This document shows, one piece after another, positions 34,798 to 44,292 of a DNA stretch of 64,000 nt. The stretch covers positions 79,969-143,968 of the forward strand of contig NZ_JAGQCH010000008.1 in assembly GCF_024346055.1 (NCBI RefSeq), written 5' to 3'. The stretch's first letter is position 1; every line of letters starts with the position of its first letter. A program made the translations under genes and the position numbers. Origin of the DNA: Cyanobium sp. Cruz CV13-4-11 (lineage in GTDB: Bacteria > Cyanobacteriota > Cyanobacteriia > PCC-6307 > Cyanobiaceae). The notes beneath the pieces were generated by a model. It worked only from the letters and a program-made list of their open reading frames with translations, was not told where the DNA came from and made no database searches.

Positions 34798-36582
34798 CTA
34801 GAGGAACGACGGCACCGCCGAGGGGTGGGTGCTCTGGGCACCCCGATGCACAACCCCATCCTGAACGTCAAGGGTGACCACTTCCCCCATCCGCAGTTCA
34901 AACGTGGCATTGGCCACGCCCACGATCACGGGCACGCCCAGCCGCTCGCCGATCACGGCCGCATGGCTCTGGCGACCTTCCTCCTCGGCGATCACCCCCC
35001 GGGCCTTGCGGATCGCCTCCAGGTAGGCGGCGCTCGTTTCGCGCACCACCAGGATTTCACCGGGCTCAAGGCGAGCCGCCTCCTCCGGGGTGCTGGCCAG
35101 GCGCACCTTGCCGCTGATCGTGCCGCTGCCGATGCCCACGCCGCGCCCCATCACGGCCGAGACGATGCCCACCTTGACCAGATCGGTGGAGCCACTCACC
35201 CCCTCCAGGGTGCCGGCGGTCTGAACCACCAGATCGCCGGCGCTCAGCAGACCCAGCTCCTTGGCAGCGGCCATGGCCACGCTGAAGGTGCGGCTGCTGC
35301 TGGGCTCATCGTGGATCAGCAGCGGGTTGACCCCCCAGACCAGCTGCAGTTGGCGGGCCACGCTGACGTCGGAGGTGATCGCCAGGATGGGCGTGCTGGG
35401 GCGGAACTTGCTGACACTGCGCGCCGTGGATCCGGTCTTGGTGAGGGGCAGGATCGCGGCGGCGTTGAGCTGGCGGGCGATGCTGCTGACCGCCTGACAG
35501 ATGGCGTTGGGGATGGTGGTGGCCATGTGGCTGTCTAGCACCCGCTGGGGGTAGTCGCGCTCGATGCGGCGGGCGATCTGATCCATGGTGGCCACGGCCT
35601 CCACGGGGTAGTCGCCCACGGCGGTTTCGTTGGAGAGCATCACCGCATCGGTGCCGTCGAGGATGGCGTTGGCCACATCGCTCACCTCGGCCCGGGTGGG
35701 CCGCGGGCAGGAGGCCATCGAATCCAGCATCTGGGTGGCCGTGATGATCGGAATGCCGAGGCTGTTGGCCTTGCGGATCAGCTCCTTCTGCAGCAGGGGC
35801 ACCTCCTCGGCGGGCATCTCCACCCCGAGGTCCCCGCGGGCCACCATCACCCCGTCACAGAGGGGAAGGATGGCGTCGATGGCATCGATCGCCTCGAACT
35901 TCTCGATCTTGGCCACCACCGGGGTGTTGTGGCCCTGGCTGCGGATCAGCTCGCGGATCTCCAGCATGTCGGAGGGATTGCGCACGAAGCTGAGCGCGAC
36001 CCAGTCGACGCCCTGCTGCAGTCCGAAGGTCAGATCGCGGCGGTCCTTGGGGGTCAGGGCCCGGATCGACAGCTGCACGTCAGGGAAGTTGACCCCCTTG
36101 TTATTGGAGAGCACCCCGCCCACGGTGACCCTGCACTTCAGGGTCTGCCCGGGGCCGTCGACCTCCACCACCACCATTTCGACCCGGCCGTCGTCGAGCA
36201 GGATCCGACTGCCGTTGGTCACCTCATCCGCCAGCCGGTCGTAGGTGACGGTGGCGATCGTGTTGTCGCAGTTGACGGCGCAGGAGGTGAGCGCGAAGGG
36301 GTCCCCCTTGGCCAGGGTGATCGGACCGGCCTGGAAGCGTCCCAGGCGGATCTTGGGGCCCTGGAGATCCTGAAGAATGCCGATGTGCACCCCCAGCTCG
36401 TGGGCCACCTGGCGGATGGTGGCGATCCGATCGGCGTGGTCGCTGTGGTCGCCGTGGGAGAAGTTGAGACGGAAGGTGGTGGCTCCGGCGGCGATCAGTT
36501 GCCGCAGCACCTCAGGCGACTCGGTGGCCGGGCCGATCGTGGCCACGATCTTTGTGCGACGCATGAGATCGTGAGGGGCCAT
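34798..36582 (-). CDS. pyk: Pyruvate kinase with C-terminal PEP-utiliser mobile domain
   Basis: A 594-residue enzyme converting PEP and ADP to pyruvate and ATP. Motifs: RRTKIVATIGPATES, RLNFSHGDH, LQDLQGPKIRLG, VARGDLGVEMPAEEVPLLQK and ATQMLDSM. After the allosteric C-domain (about 475) comes an extra domain of about 110 residues with SGTISGKVRLAS and EEEGRQSHAAVIGERLGVPVIVG, the phosphohistidine-type swivelling domain shared with PEP synthase and PPDK. This long form also occurs in Bacillus and other cyanobacteria. It is divergent from the MazG-like gene, with 59 bases between starts. Confidence 0.96.
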   Translation of the reverse strand: MAPHDLMRRTKIVATIGPATESPEVLRQLIAAGATTFRLNFSHGDHSDHADRIATIRQVAHELGVHIGILQDLQGPKIRLGRFQAGPITLAKGDPFALTSCAVNCDNTIATVTYDRLADEVTNGSRILLDDGRVEMVVVEVDGPGQTLKCRVTVGGVLSNNKGVNFPDVQLSIRALTPKDRRDLTFGLQQGVDWVALSFVRNPSDMLEIRELIRSQGHNTPVVAKIEKFEAIDAIDAILPLCDGVMVARGDLGVEMPAEEVPLLQKELIRKANSLGIPIITATQMLDSMASCPRPTRAEVSDVANAILDGTDAVMLSNETAVGDYPVEAVATMDQIARRIERDYPQRVLDSHMATTIPNAICQAVSSIARQLNAAAILPLTKTGSTARSVSKFRPSTPILAITSDVSVARQLQLVWGVNPLLIHDEPSSSRTFSVAMAAAKELGLLSAGDLVVQTAGTLEGVSGSTDLVKVGIVSAVMGRGVGIGSGTISGKVRLASTPEEAARLEPGEILVVRETSAAYLEAIRKARGVIAEEEGRQSHAAVIGERLGVPVIVGVANATFELRMGEVVTLDVQDGVVHRGAQSTHPSAVPSFL

Positions 36583-36641
36583 TGGACGACCTTGTACAAG
36601 GGCGGAAACTACCATCCGGACTTGCCCAGAGCGCGCTTGAA

Positions 36642-36971
36642 ATGGACTTTCAGGACTACCAGCAACGCTCCCGTGAGACGGCGCGCTACCCGGACGTGGG
36701 CGCCAACATCCTCTATCCCACGCTGGGGCTGTGCGGCGAGGCCGGCGAGGTGGCCGACAAGGTGAAGAAGGTGTTGCGGGACCGGGGCGGCGTGTTCGGC
36801 CCCGAGGTCCGCGACGACCTGCGGCTGGAGCTGGGCGATGTGCTCTGGTATGTAGCCCAGCTGGCCACGGAGCTGGGACTGGATCTTGAAGACGTGGCCG
36901 GCGCCAATCTGGCCAAGCTGGTCAGCCGCGCGGACCGTAACGTGATCGGAGGCAGCGGCGATCGGCGGTGA
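36642..36971 (+). CDS. MazG-like nucleotide pyrophosphohydrolase
   Basis: A 109-residue all-alpha NTP pyrophosphatase. The metal-binding helices are seen in LGLCGEAGEVADKVKK (ExxE pattern) and LRLELGDVLWYVAQLA (ExxD). MazG-like enzymes hydrolyse (d)NTPs to monophosphates and may clean the nucleotide pool. ATG 36642 is used; an earlier in-frame ATG at 36582 overlaps the pyk start on the other strand. Its stop overlaps the GTG start of the next gene (GTGA). Confidence 0.87.
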   Translation: MDFQDYQQRSRETARYPDVGANILYPTLGLCGEAGEVADKVKKVLRDRGGVFGPEVRDDLRLELGDVLWYVAQLATELGLDLEDVAGANLAKLVSRADRNVIGGSGDRR

Positions 36972-37486
36972 AGCAGCGAGGAATCGCCTGGGCCACCCTG
37001 GCCCGACGGGTGGCAGGTCTGCTCCTGGGACTGCTGATGCTGCTCAGCGTGCCAGCCCTGGCGGCCGCCACCGATCTGAAGGTGTCTGAAGTGGTGGTCG
37101 AGCCCTGTCCCGCCGACGACCCCGGCACCCAGCCTGAGCTGGCCCGCCCCAGTGGGGCCAGCTGCTGGGCCCTGCGGGGTGTGGTGGTCAACCCCGGTGG
37201 CAAGCCCGTCATGGACACCGATGTCTTCGGCCTGATCCTCGATGCCAGCGGTGAGCCGGTGCTGCCGAACCGCACCCGGGTGGGTTCGATCGGCGATGTG
37301 CCGCCCGGCCGCTCCAGCTTCGCCCTGCGCCTGGCCGTGCCGGCCGGCACCCCGGGCCCCCTCGGCACCCGCAGCGTCAAGGCGAGGGGCTTCAGCGCCC
37401 CGGTGCGCACCCGGGCCGGGGCGGACGATGAACTCCTGCCCCTGGAAGAGGCCCTGGGGACCTCCGACGATCCGTCCGCTCAGTAG
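36968..37486 (+). CDS. Secreted or periplasmic hypothetical protein
   Basis: A 172-residue protein with a signal peptide (basic start, then GLLLGLLMLLSVPALAAA, cleavage near residue 33). A beta-rich domain follows with two Cys (EPCPADDPG and GASCWAL) that could form a disulfide. The sequence RGVVVNPGGKPVMDTDVFGLILDASG has the look of an Ig-like or FxLYD-type fold, but I cannot assign a family. It is translationally coupled to the MazG-like gene by a GTGA overlap. It is convergent with yggT, overlapping it by seven bases. Confidence 0.7.
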   Translation: MKQRGIAWATLARRVAGLLLGLLMLLSVPALAAATDLKVSEVVVEPCPADDPGTQPELARPSGASCWALRGVVVNPGGKPVMDTDVFGLILDASGEPVLPNRTRVGSIGDVPPGRSSFALRLAVPAGTPGPLGTRSVKARGFSAPVRTRAGADDELLPLEEALGTSDDPSAQ

Positions 37487-37770
37487 GGCAGGCCGCCGGA
37501 AAGGGTGGCGATCGAAGCCCCCAGGAGGCTCTGGGCCAGCTGCAGGGCGATGAAGGCCACCAGCGCCGAAAGGTCGATGCCGCCCAGCGGGGGAATCAGG
37601 CCGCGAAAGGCGTTGAGGTAGGGGTCGGTGATGGCGCTGACGCTGGAGAGCACCGGGTTGCTCCAGTCGAGGTTGGGGAACCAGCTCAGCAGCACCCGGA
37701 CCAGCAGCACCAGGAGGTAGATGCTGAGGGTCTGGGCCAGCACCTGGAGCAGGAAGACGAGGATGTTCAT
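37480..37770 (-). CDS. YggT/YlmG-family membrane protein
   Basis: A 96-residue protein with two hydrophobic helices and the conserved middle LLVRVLLSWFPNLDWSNPVLSSVSAITDPYLNAFRGLIPP. YggT proteins are linked to cell or plastid division and nucleoid distribution (YlmG in cyanobacteria and chloroplasts). It lies 39 bases downstream of scpB on the same strand, which fits a shared role in chromosome or division functions. Confidence 0.88.
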   Translation of the reverse strand: MNILVFLLQVLAQTLSIYLLVLLVRVLLSWFPNLDWSNPVLSSVSAITDPYLNAFRGLIPPLGGIDLSALVAFIALQLAQSLLGASIATLSGGLPY

Positions 37771-37809
37771 GGAAAGGGTCGAGGGGTGGGCTGCAACCGC
37801 CAGCCAACT

Positions 37810-38376
37810 CTATGGATCCGCCTCTTCGTCGGGTGACGGCGGGCTCGCGTCTGTCTCGGCGGCCGCCAGGCGCGAGCCCAGGGCCGCCAGGTCGTCGGCC
37901 TTCAGGGAGAAGGTGCGATGGAACTTCTCACTCAGGCTGAGCCAGTAGGAGCGTCCGTCGCTCTGGCGGCGGCGCTCGATGAAGTCCTGGGCCAGCAGTT
38001 CCTTGATGTGCTCGTAGGCCCCCGAGCCGCGCAGCTCCACCAGCTCCGACTGCAGCAGCCGTTTCTTGAGGGCGATCGTGGCCAGGGTGCGCAGGGCGGC
38101 GATGGAGAGATCCACCGGCAGCAGGTTCTGCACCAGATCCCCCAGGCCCGCCCGCAGCTGCAACGCGTAGCGCTGCCCGTCCTGATGAATCTCCAGGGCC
38201 GTGTCCCGGTGGGCGTAGTCGGCCATCAGGGTGATCAGGGCCAGCTCGGCCGCGTCCCGCTCGATGCCGGCGATGGTGGCCAGCTCCCCCAGCTCCAGCG
38301 GCCGCCCCTTGAGGTAAAGGATGGCCTCCAGCCGAGCCGGCAGGGACAGGCCGCAGAAGGGTTCGGGTTCAGCCAT
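37810..38376 (-). CDS. scpB: Segregation and condensation protein B
   Basis: A 188-residue ScpB, partner of SMC and ScpA in chromosome condensation. Two winged-helix domains are expected; conserved parts are LPARLEAILYLKGRPL, ALITLMADY, LPVDLSIAALRTLATIALKK and LVELRGSGAYEHIKELLAQDFIE. A negatively charged tail ends the protein. ATG 38376 overlaps the end of ilvA by eight bases. An upstream frame to 38547 would run through ilvA and is rejected. Confidence 0.92.
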   Translation of the reverse strand: MAEPEPFCGLSLPARLEAILYLKGRPLELGELATIAGIERDAAELALITLMADYAHRDTALEIHQDGQRYALQLRAGLGDLVQNLLPVDLSIAALRTLATIALKKRLLQSELVELRGSGAYEHIKELLAQDFIERRRQSDGRSYWLSLSEKFHRTFSLKADDLAALGSRLAAAETDASPPSPDEEADP

Positions 38377-39982
38377 GGGGAAGGGCGGCAGGGCGTGGCG
38401 GCAGGCTGTGGCCCACTTCCCCCAGGAACAGGCGGTAGGCCGGGTTGTGGGTCTCCTCCCAGTGCTGGTAGGGGAGATCGGCGAGGAAGGCCTGCCAGGC
38501 CTCCAGCTCCCCAGGCGGCACCTGCACCCCCACCACGATGCGGCCAACGTCGGCGCCGTGGTTGCGGTAGTGAAAGATGCTGATGTTCCAGTTGGGATGC
38601 AGGGCGTTCACGAACGCCATCAGGGCCCCGGGCCGTTCTGGGAACATGAAGCGGTAGAGCCGCTCCTCTCCCTGGTTCAGGGCCGCCCCGGCGCTCGCCG
38701 GCAGCCGTCCCCCCACCATGTGGCAGAGATGGAGCTTGGCCAGCTCGTCGCCGCTGAGGTCGAGGCAGGGAAACCCGTGCTCCTCCAGGGCCTCCATGAG
38801 CTGGCGGGTGTCCTGGTGGCCGCTGATCTGCACCCCCACGAAGATGTGGGCCAGCCGGGGGTCGGCCAGGCGGTAGCTGAACTCGGTGAGGCTGCGCTGG
38901 CCGAGGACGGCGCAGAACCGCGCCAGGCTGCCGGGTTGCTCGGGGATCTCCACCGCCAGCAGGGCTTCCCGCTCCTCGCCGAGCTCGGCCCGTTCCGCCA
39001 CGAAGGCCAGCCGGTCGAAGTTCATGTTGGCGCCGCAGGCCACCGCCACCAGGGTCCGGTCCCGCAGCTGACGCTGCGCCACGTCCTTCTTCATGCCAGC
39101 CACCGAGAGGGCGCCCGCCGGCTCCAGGATCGAGCGGGTGTCCTCGAAGACATCTTTGATAGCGGCGCAGATCTCATCGGTGTCCACCGTGACCATGCGA
39201 TCGACACAACGCTGGGCCAGGGCGAAGGTGTGGACGCCCACCTGGCGCACGGCCACGCCGTCAGCGAACAGGCCCACTTGGTCGAGCCGCACCCGCTCCC
39301 CCGCCGCCAGGGAACGGGTCATGGCGTCGGCATCGCTCGGCTCGACCCCGATCACCTCCACCTGGGGCCAGAGGCTCTTGACGTAGGCGCCGATGCCGGC
39401 GATCAGCCCGCCACCGCCCACCGCCACGTAGATGGCGTCGGGGGGATCGGAGCACTGGCGCAGGATCTCCAGGCCGATCGTGCCCTGGCCGGCGATCACA
39501 TCCGGGTCGTCGAAGGGATGGATGAAGGTGAGTCCCCGCTGCCGCTGCAGCCGGTGGGCCTCCTCGCAGGCCTCGTCGTAGGTGTCGCCATGCAGCACCA
39601 CTTCGGCTCCCCTGGCCGCCACCGAGCGCACCTTCATGTCCGGTGTGGTGATTGGCATCACGATCACGGCCGTGCAGCCCAGCCGCTGGGCGGCCAGGGC
39701 CACCCCCTGGGCATGGTTGCCGGCGCTGGCGGCGATCACTCCCCGGTCGAGTTCGGCCCGATCAAGGCCCGCCATCTTGTTGTAAGCGCCGCGCAGCTTG
39801 AAGCTGAACACGGGCTGGAGATCCTCCCGCTTGAGCAGCACCTGGTTGAGGAGCCGGCGGGACAGGTTGGGGGCGGGGTCGAGGGGGGATTCGATCGCCA
39901 CGTCATAGACCCGGGCCCGCAGGATCCGCTGCAGGTAGGCGGTGGTCTCGAGAAAGGCGTCGTCGTGGGCGGCCAAAGTCAT
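38369..39982 (-). CDS. ilvA: Biosynthetic threonine ammonia-lyase
   Basis: A 537-residue PLP enzyme that deaminates threonine to 2-oxobutanoate, the first committed step to isoleucine. The PLP lysine is in VFSFKLRGAYNK (Lys62), and the phosphate-binding loop is VAVGGGGLIAGIG. Two C-terminal ACT-like regulatory domains (about 330-537) are present, so isoleucine feedback control is expected. ATG 39982 is chosen on homology. It is divergent from dxs (96-base gap) and overlaps scpB by eight bases. Confidence 0.95.
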   Translation of the reverse strand: MTLAAHDDAFLETTAYLQRILRARVYDVAIESPLDPAPNLSRRLLNQVLLKREDLQPVFSFKLRGAYNKMAGLDRAELDRGVIAASAGNHAQGVALAAQRLGCTAVIVMPITTPDMKVRSVAARGAEVVLHGDTYDEACEEAHRLQRQRGLTFIHPFDDPDVIAGQGTIGLEILRQCSDPPDAIYVAVGGGGLIAGIGAYVKSLWPQVEVIGVEPSDADAMTRSLAAGERVRLDQVGLFADGVAVRQVGVHTFALAQRCVDRMVTVDTDEICAAIKDVFEDTRSILEPAGALSVAGMKKDVAQRQLRDRTLVAVACGANMNFDRLAFVAERAELGEEREALLAVEIPEQPGSLARFCAVLGQRSLTEFSYRLADPRLAHIFVGVQISGHQDTRQLMEALEEHGFPCLDLSGDELAKLHLCHMVGGRLPASAGAALNQGEERLYRFMFPERPGALMAFVNALHPNWNISIFHYRNHGADVGRIVVGVQVPPGELEAWQAFLADLPYQHWEETHNPAYRLFLGEVGHSLPPRPAALPHG

Positions 39983-40078
39983 GGCCCCAGTGTCGCAACC
40001 CGACCCTGCAACGGTGGCGTTCGCCGCCGTGGGTCGGAGCGAACCCCGTAGATTGGCCACCTGGAAGCAAGGAAGGGC

Positions 40079-41998
40079 ATGCATCTGAGCGAGCTGAGCC
40101 ATCCGAATCAGCTGCACGGCCTGAGCACCGCAGAACTCGAGGCCATGGCTCGCCAGATCCGCGAGAAGCATCTGGAGGTGGTCTCCACCAGTGGTGGGCA
40201 CCTGGGTCCGGGGCTGGGGGTCGTGGAACTCACCCTGGCCTTGTACCAAACCCTCGACCTCGATCACGACCGGGTGGTGTGGGATGTGGGCCACCAGGCC
40301 TATCCCCACAAGCTGGTCACGGGGCGCTACAAGGATTTCCACACCCTTCGCCAGAAGGGCGGTGTGGCTGGTTATCTCAAACGCAGCGAGAGCCGCTTCG
40401 ATCACTTCGGTGCCGGCCACGCCTCCACCAGCATCTCGGCGGCCCTGGGCATGGCCCTGGCCCGCGACCGCCGTGGCGACGATTTCAAATGTGTCGCCGT
40501 GATCGGCGATGGGGCCCTCACCGGCGGCATGGCCCTGGAGGCCATCAACCATGCGGGCCACCTGCCGCGCACGAAGCTGCTCGTGGTGCTGAACGACAAC
40601 GACATGTCGATCTCAGCGCCGGTGGGGGCCCTCTCCACCCACCTCAACCGCATGCGGCTCAGCAAGCCGGTCCAGTTCCTCTCCGGCAGCGCCGAGGAGG
40701 CGGTGAAGCACCTCCCCTTCCTGCACGGCGAACTGCCCACCGAGCTCAAGACGCTCAAGGAGAGCATGAAACGGCTGGCGGTGCCCAAGGTGGGGGCCGT
40801 GTTCGAGGAGCTGGGCTTCACCTACGTGGGCCCGATCGACGGCCACGACATCCCCGAGATGGTGCGGACCTTTCAGGCGGCGCACCGCTGCGAGGGTCCG
40901 GTGCTGGTGCACGTGGCCACCACCAAGGGCAAGGGCTACCCCTACGCCGAGGCCGACCAGGTGGGTTACCACGCCCAGTCGGCCTTCGATCTGGCCACCG
41001 GTAAGGCCTACCCCTCCAGCAAGCCCAAGCCCCCCAGCTGGAGCAAGGTCTTCGGCCAGACGCTGGTCAAGATCTGCGAGCAGGATCCCAGGGTGGTGGG
41101 CATCACCGCCGCCATGGCCACCGGCACCGGGCTGGATCTGCTGGAGAAGGCGTTGCCCCAGCAGTATTTCGATGTGGGCATCGCCGAGCAGCACGCCGTG
41201 ACGATGGCGGCGGGCATGGCCTGCGAAGGTCTGCGGCCGGTGGTGGCCATCTACAGCACCTTTCTGCAGCGCGCCTACGACCAGCTCATCCATGACGTCG
41301 GCATCCAGAAGCTGCCGGTCACCTTCGTGCTGGATCGGGCCGGCATCGTCGGCGCCGACGGCCCCACCCACCAGGGCCAGTACGACATCAGCTACCTGCG
41401 GGCCGTGCCGAACTTCACGGTGATGGCCCCGAAGGACGAGGCCGAACTGCAACGCATGCTGGTCACCGCGATCGCCCACGACGGCCCCTGTGCCATCCGC
41501 ATCCCCCGGGGGGAAGGGGAAGGGGTGCCCCTGATGGACGAGGGCTGGCAGCCCCTGGAGATCGGCCGCGGTGAGCTGCTCACCGACGGCGATGACGTGC
41601 TGATCGTGGCCTACGGCGCCATGGTGGCGCCGGCCATGGCCACCGCCGGCCTCCTGCAGGAGAAGGGTCTGCGGGCGGCGGTGGTCAATGCCCGCTTCCT
41701 GCGCCCCCTCGATGAGGCCCTGATCCTGCCGTTGGCGCGGCGGATCGGCCGGGTCGTGACGATGGAGGAAGGCGCCCTGGCCGGTGGCTTCGGTGCGGCG
41801 GTTGTGGAAACCCTCAACGACCACGAGTTGACCGTCCCGGTGCTGCGCATCGGCATCCCGGACGTCCTTGTCGATCACGCCAGTCCCGACCAGAGCAAGG
41901 AAAGCCTCGGCCTCACCCCCGCCCAGATGGCCGATCGCATCCACGAGCGTTTCGGTCCTGTGTTCCGCGCCTCCGTCCCCACCGCCCTTGCCGTCTGA
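40079..41998 (+). CDS. dxs: 1-deoxy-D-xylulose-5-phosphate synthase
   Basis: A 639-residue thiamine-diphosphate enzyme, first step of the MEP pathway for isoprenoids (carotenoids, phytol, quinones). Motifs: [20 protein letters not shown], the ThDP motif [20 protein letters not shown]...[23 protein letters not shown] and [24 protein letters not shown] lies directly before ATG 40079. A possible -10 (TAGATT) is at 40049-40054. Its 3' end overlaps the next gene by 11 bases. Confidence 0.97.
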   Translation: MHLSELSHPNQLHGLSTAELEAMARQIREKHLEVVSTSGGHLGPGLGVVELTLALYQTLDLDHDRVVWDVGHQAYPHKLVTGRYKDFHTLRQKGGVAGYLKRSESRFDHFGAGHASTSISAALGMALARDRRGDDFKCVAVIGDGALTGGMALEAINHAGHLPRTKLLVVLNDNDMSISAPVGALSTHLNRMRLSKPVQFLSGSAEEAVKHLPFLHGELPTELKTLKESMKRLAVPKVGAVFEELGFTYVGPIDGHDIPEMVRTFQAAHRCEGPVLVHVATTKGKGYPYAEADQVGYHAQSAFDLATGKAYPSSKPKPPSWSKVFGQTLVKICEQDPRVVGITAAMATGTGLDLLEKALPQQYFDVGIAEQHAVTMAAGMACEGLRPVVAIYSTFLQRAYDQLIHDVGIQKLPVTFVLDRAGIVGADGPTHQGQYDISYLRAVPNFTVMAPKDEAELQRMLVTAIAHDGPCAIRIPRGEGEGVPLMDEGWQPLEIGRGELLTDGDDVLIVAYGAMVAPAMATAGLLQEKGLRAAVVNARFLRPLDEALILPLARRIGRVVTMEEGALAGGFGAAVVETLNDHELTVPVLRIGIPDVLVDHASPDQSKESLGLTPAQMADRIHERFGPVFRASVPTALAV

Positions 41999-43229
41999 GT
42001 CGTCCCTCTGCTGCCAGGTGCTGGTGGTGGGGGCCGGTCCGGCCGGTGGAGACCTGGCTCGGCGTCTTGCTCTTCAAGGCGTGGATGTCGTCCTGGTGGA
42101 TCGCCTGTCCGACCTGAGCCGTTCCGCCTTCAGCAGCGCCGCCCTGCCGGTCGCGTCCATGGAGGACTTCGGCCTGCCGGCGGAGGTGGTGGGCAGCCGC
42201 TGGCGGCAGTGGCAGCTGATCGGTCCCGCCAGGGCCACCCGCACCTGGGCCTCGCCCCATCCCCTTGGTGTGGTGCTCGATTTCGGTGCTCTGCGCCGCT
42301 GGCAGGCCGACCAGTGCCTGCGTTGGGGCGGCCGGGTGCAGCTGGGGCTCCAGGCCTGCTCCAGCCACCAGCAGGGCGAGCGGATGGTCACCGTGCTGCG
42401 CCGCCCCGATGGCACCATGCTGCGCGTCAGCAGCGACTGGACCGTGGATGCCACTGGCCAGGCCAGGGCCCTGCTGGGGGATCCGCCGCCGGCCCGGCGC
42501 CCGCGTGAAGGGCTGGTGCGGGCCGCCGGCCTGGAGTGGCTGCTGCGGGTGTCTCCCTCCGGCTGGGAGCGCTGGGGTGATCGGCTCAGTTTCTGCCTCG
42601 GCAGCGACTGGGTGCCCCAGGGCTACGGCTGGATCTTTCCGATGCAGCCGGGGGTGCTGAAGCTCGGGGTATGCCGGCTGGTGGATGCCCAGCGCCAGCA
42701 GCCGCCCCTGGGGGGATTGATCACGGAGGTGGGCCGGCGCTTGCTGGCTGACGAAATGGCTGGCGAGGCCTTCAAGGTCCTGGACCGCCACGGCGGGCTG
42801 GTGCGCAGCACGATCCGCCGCCGGGAACCCCATCAGCGGGGACGGCTGGTGGGCCTGGGCGATGCGGTCAGCACCGCCAACCTGCTGGGCGGCGAAGGCA
42901 TTCGCCACGCCCTGACCAGCAGCGCGGTGCTGGCTCCCCTGCTGCAGGACGCTCTGGGAGCCTCAGGCGGTTCAGCTTCGGCGCAGCAGGCCATGCGGGA
43001 CTATGCGCCCCAACTGAGGCGAGCCCTGGGCTGGCGCTGGTCGCTGAGCGGCCGGCTGGCGCGACGCACTTGGCTGAGCCTGCACGAACCGAAGGCCGAT
43101 GGCCGTCTCGACCAGGTGCTGCGGGGCCTGGAAGGTTGCAGGGCCGAGGATCTATCGGCCCTGCTGTTCGGCTATCGCTTCGAGCGCTACGGCCTCAGGG
43201 CCATGCCGTACCTGCTGGGCTGGCGCTGA
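41988..43229 (+). CDS. FAD-dependent oxidoreductase, geranylgeranyl-reductase-like
   Basis: A 413-residue flavoprotein. The dinucleotide motif is [19 protein letters not shown], followed by [21 protein letters not shown]. Later features are [22 protein letters not shown] and [23 protein letters not shown], the last being the second FAD contact of the geranylgeranyl reductase/lycopene cyclase-like group. The likely start is TTG 41988 inside the end of dxs in a different frame; the homologous region begins about ten residues later. Coupling with dxs points to isoprenoid, carotenoid or tocopherol-type chemistry, but the substrate is unknown. Confidence 0.82.
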   Translation: MPSESSLCCQVLVVGAGPAGGDLARRLALQGVDVVLVDRLSDLSRSAFSSAALPVASMEDFGLPAEVVGSRWRQWQLIGPARATRTWASPHPLGVVLDFGALRRWQADQCLRWGGRVQLGLQACSSHQQGERMVTVLRRPDGTMLRVSSDWTVDATGQARALLGDPPPARRPREGLVRAAGLEWLLRVSPSGWERWGDRLSFCLGSDWVPQGYGWIFPMQPGVLKLGVCRLVDAQRQQPPLGGLITEVGRRLLADEMAGEAFKVLDRHGGLVRSTIRRREPHQRGRLVGLGDAVSTANLLGGEGIRHALTSSAVLAPLLQDALGASGGSASAQQAMRDYAPQLRRALGWRWSLSGRLARRTWLSLHEPKADGRLDQVLRGLEGCRAEDLSALLFGYRFERYGLRAMPYLLGWR

Positions 43230-43250
43230 AGTCCAGCCGGCGCCGGAACC

Positions 43251-43508
43251 TCAGAGAACGCCGCGGGACGCCAGGCCCAGGATCGCGCCCATGCCGAGGA
43301 TGTGGCCCAGGCTGGTGGTGCCGAGCATGGCGCCGTGGCTGAAACCGCCGAAGAAGGAATTGTTGGGCAGCTGCAGACCCACGTTCTGCTGCTGGATGGT
43401 GGCCTTGCCGATGGCGATGGCGATGACGTTGCACACGATCATGACCAGGGCCACCTTGGGAGACCAGCTGATCGACGCGGGAGCCATGGCCAGGAGGGGA
43501 GCGATCAT
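43251..43508 (-). CDS. psaK: Photosystem I reaction centre subunit PsaK
   Basis: An 85-residue protein with two transmembrane helices: KVALVMIVCNVIAIAIG near the N-terminus and TTSLGHILGMGAILGLAS near the C-terminus. The connecting loop NSFFGGFSHGAMLG is typical of PsaK. The subunit sits at the edge of photosystem I. It is the last gene of a leftward run with two uncharacterised membrane families (DUF2499 and DUF3593), 55 bases after the latter. Confidence 0.93.
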   Translation of the reverse strand: MIAPLLAMAPASISWSPKVALVMIVCNVIAIAIGKATIQQQNVGLQLPNNSFFGGFSHGAMLGTTSLGHILGMGAILGLASRGVL

Positions 43509-43563
43509 GATGCACTTGCTGACGCCCCATCTTCCGGGTCAGGGGGAGCTGCGCCCCGCGCCC

Positions 43564-43923
43564 TTAAGACTTGTTGACCTGGGTTCCGGCTGAACCCGCC
43601 GCCGGTGGTTCCGAGGGGAGCAGCCGGAACCCCAGCAGCACCACCAGGTTGCTGAGGGTCAGGAAGGCCTCGGCGCCGCCGTGCAGGGGATCGACGTCCG
43701 CCAGCTGCCGCCCGTAGACCTGCTGGGCCACCACGGCGGCGGCGATGGTGACCGCCACGAACAGCAACGTCAGCTGGAAGCCCCGTATCGCCAGGCGCGG
43801 AAAGGCCCGCACCTTCTGCGCCCACCACAGGAAGGCCAGGTAGGGCAGGAGCGAGAGCACGAAGAACGGTGCCGGATCCACCCCACCCAGGTGCTGAAAC
43901 CAGTTGGCCAGGGGCAGGCTCAC
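43564..43923 (-). CDS. DUF3593-family membrane protein
   Basis: A 119-residue protein with three hydrophobic helices. Conserved-looking parts are FFVLSLLPYLAFLWWA, GFQLTLLFVAVTIAAAVVAQQVYG and LADVDPLHGGAEAFLTLSNLVVLLGF, the DUF3593 pattern seen in cyanobacteria and plastid proteins. The GTG start at 43923 overlaps the stop of the DUF2499 gene (GTGA). No biochemical role is known; the setting beside psaK suggests a thylakoid function. Confidence 0.85.
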   Translation of the reverse strand: MSLPLANWFQHLGGVDPAPFFVLSLLPYLAFLWWAQKVRAFPRLAIRGFQLTLLFVAVTIAAAVVAQQVYGRQLADVDPLHGGAEAFLTLSNLVVLLGFRLLPSEPPAAGSAGTQVNKS

Positions 43924-44237
43924 GGGGTTCCGTCCTCCGGGGCGAGCCGCTGCTGCCGCAGCAGGTTCAAGGCGGCCAGGGCCAGGGCCCCGTTGCCCAG
44001 GGCCGTGAGGCCGGCCTGCAGCACCACCAACCCCTTGAGGGCCTCGCTGTTGTCGAACAGATGCCAGGTGCAGGCCGCCATGGCGCTCACCAGGGCCGGC
44101 ACCATGGCCAGGGCCAGCCAGCGCCAGCCCCCTTCCCGCCGCAGCCGCCCATAGGCCTGCACGGCGAGGATCGCCAGCATCCACTCGAGCACCGACGTGA
44201 TGTGGATCCACCAGGTGGGCAGCGACAGCGCGTGCAT
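43920..44237 (-). CDS. DUF2499-family membrane protein
   Basis: A 105-residue protein with three hydrophobic helices. The N-terminus HALSLPTWWIHITSVLEWML and the motif CTWHLFDNSEALKGLVVLQAGLT match DUF2499, a family shared by cyanobacteria and plant plastids. It is coupled to the DUF3593 gene by a GTGA overlap and upstream of psaK. It is divergent from csaB with 55 bases between. Confidence 0.87.
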   Translation of the reverse strand: MHALSLPTWWIHITSVLEWMLAILAVQAYGRLRREGGWRWLALAMVPALVSAMAACTWHLFDNSEALKGLVVLQAGLTALGNGALALAALNLLRQQRLAPEDGTP

Positions 44238-44292
44238 GGGCGGGGCCTGGTGGGATCCGTAATGTACGGAGCCGGAACCACCGCTGCGTCGG

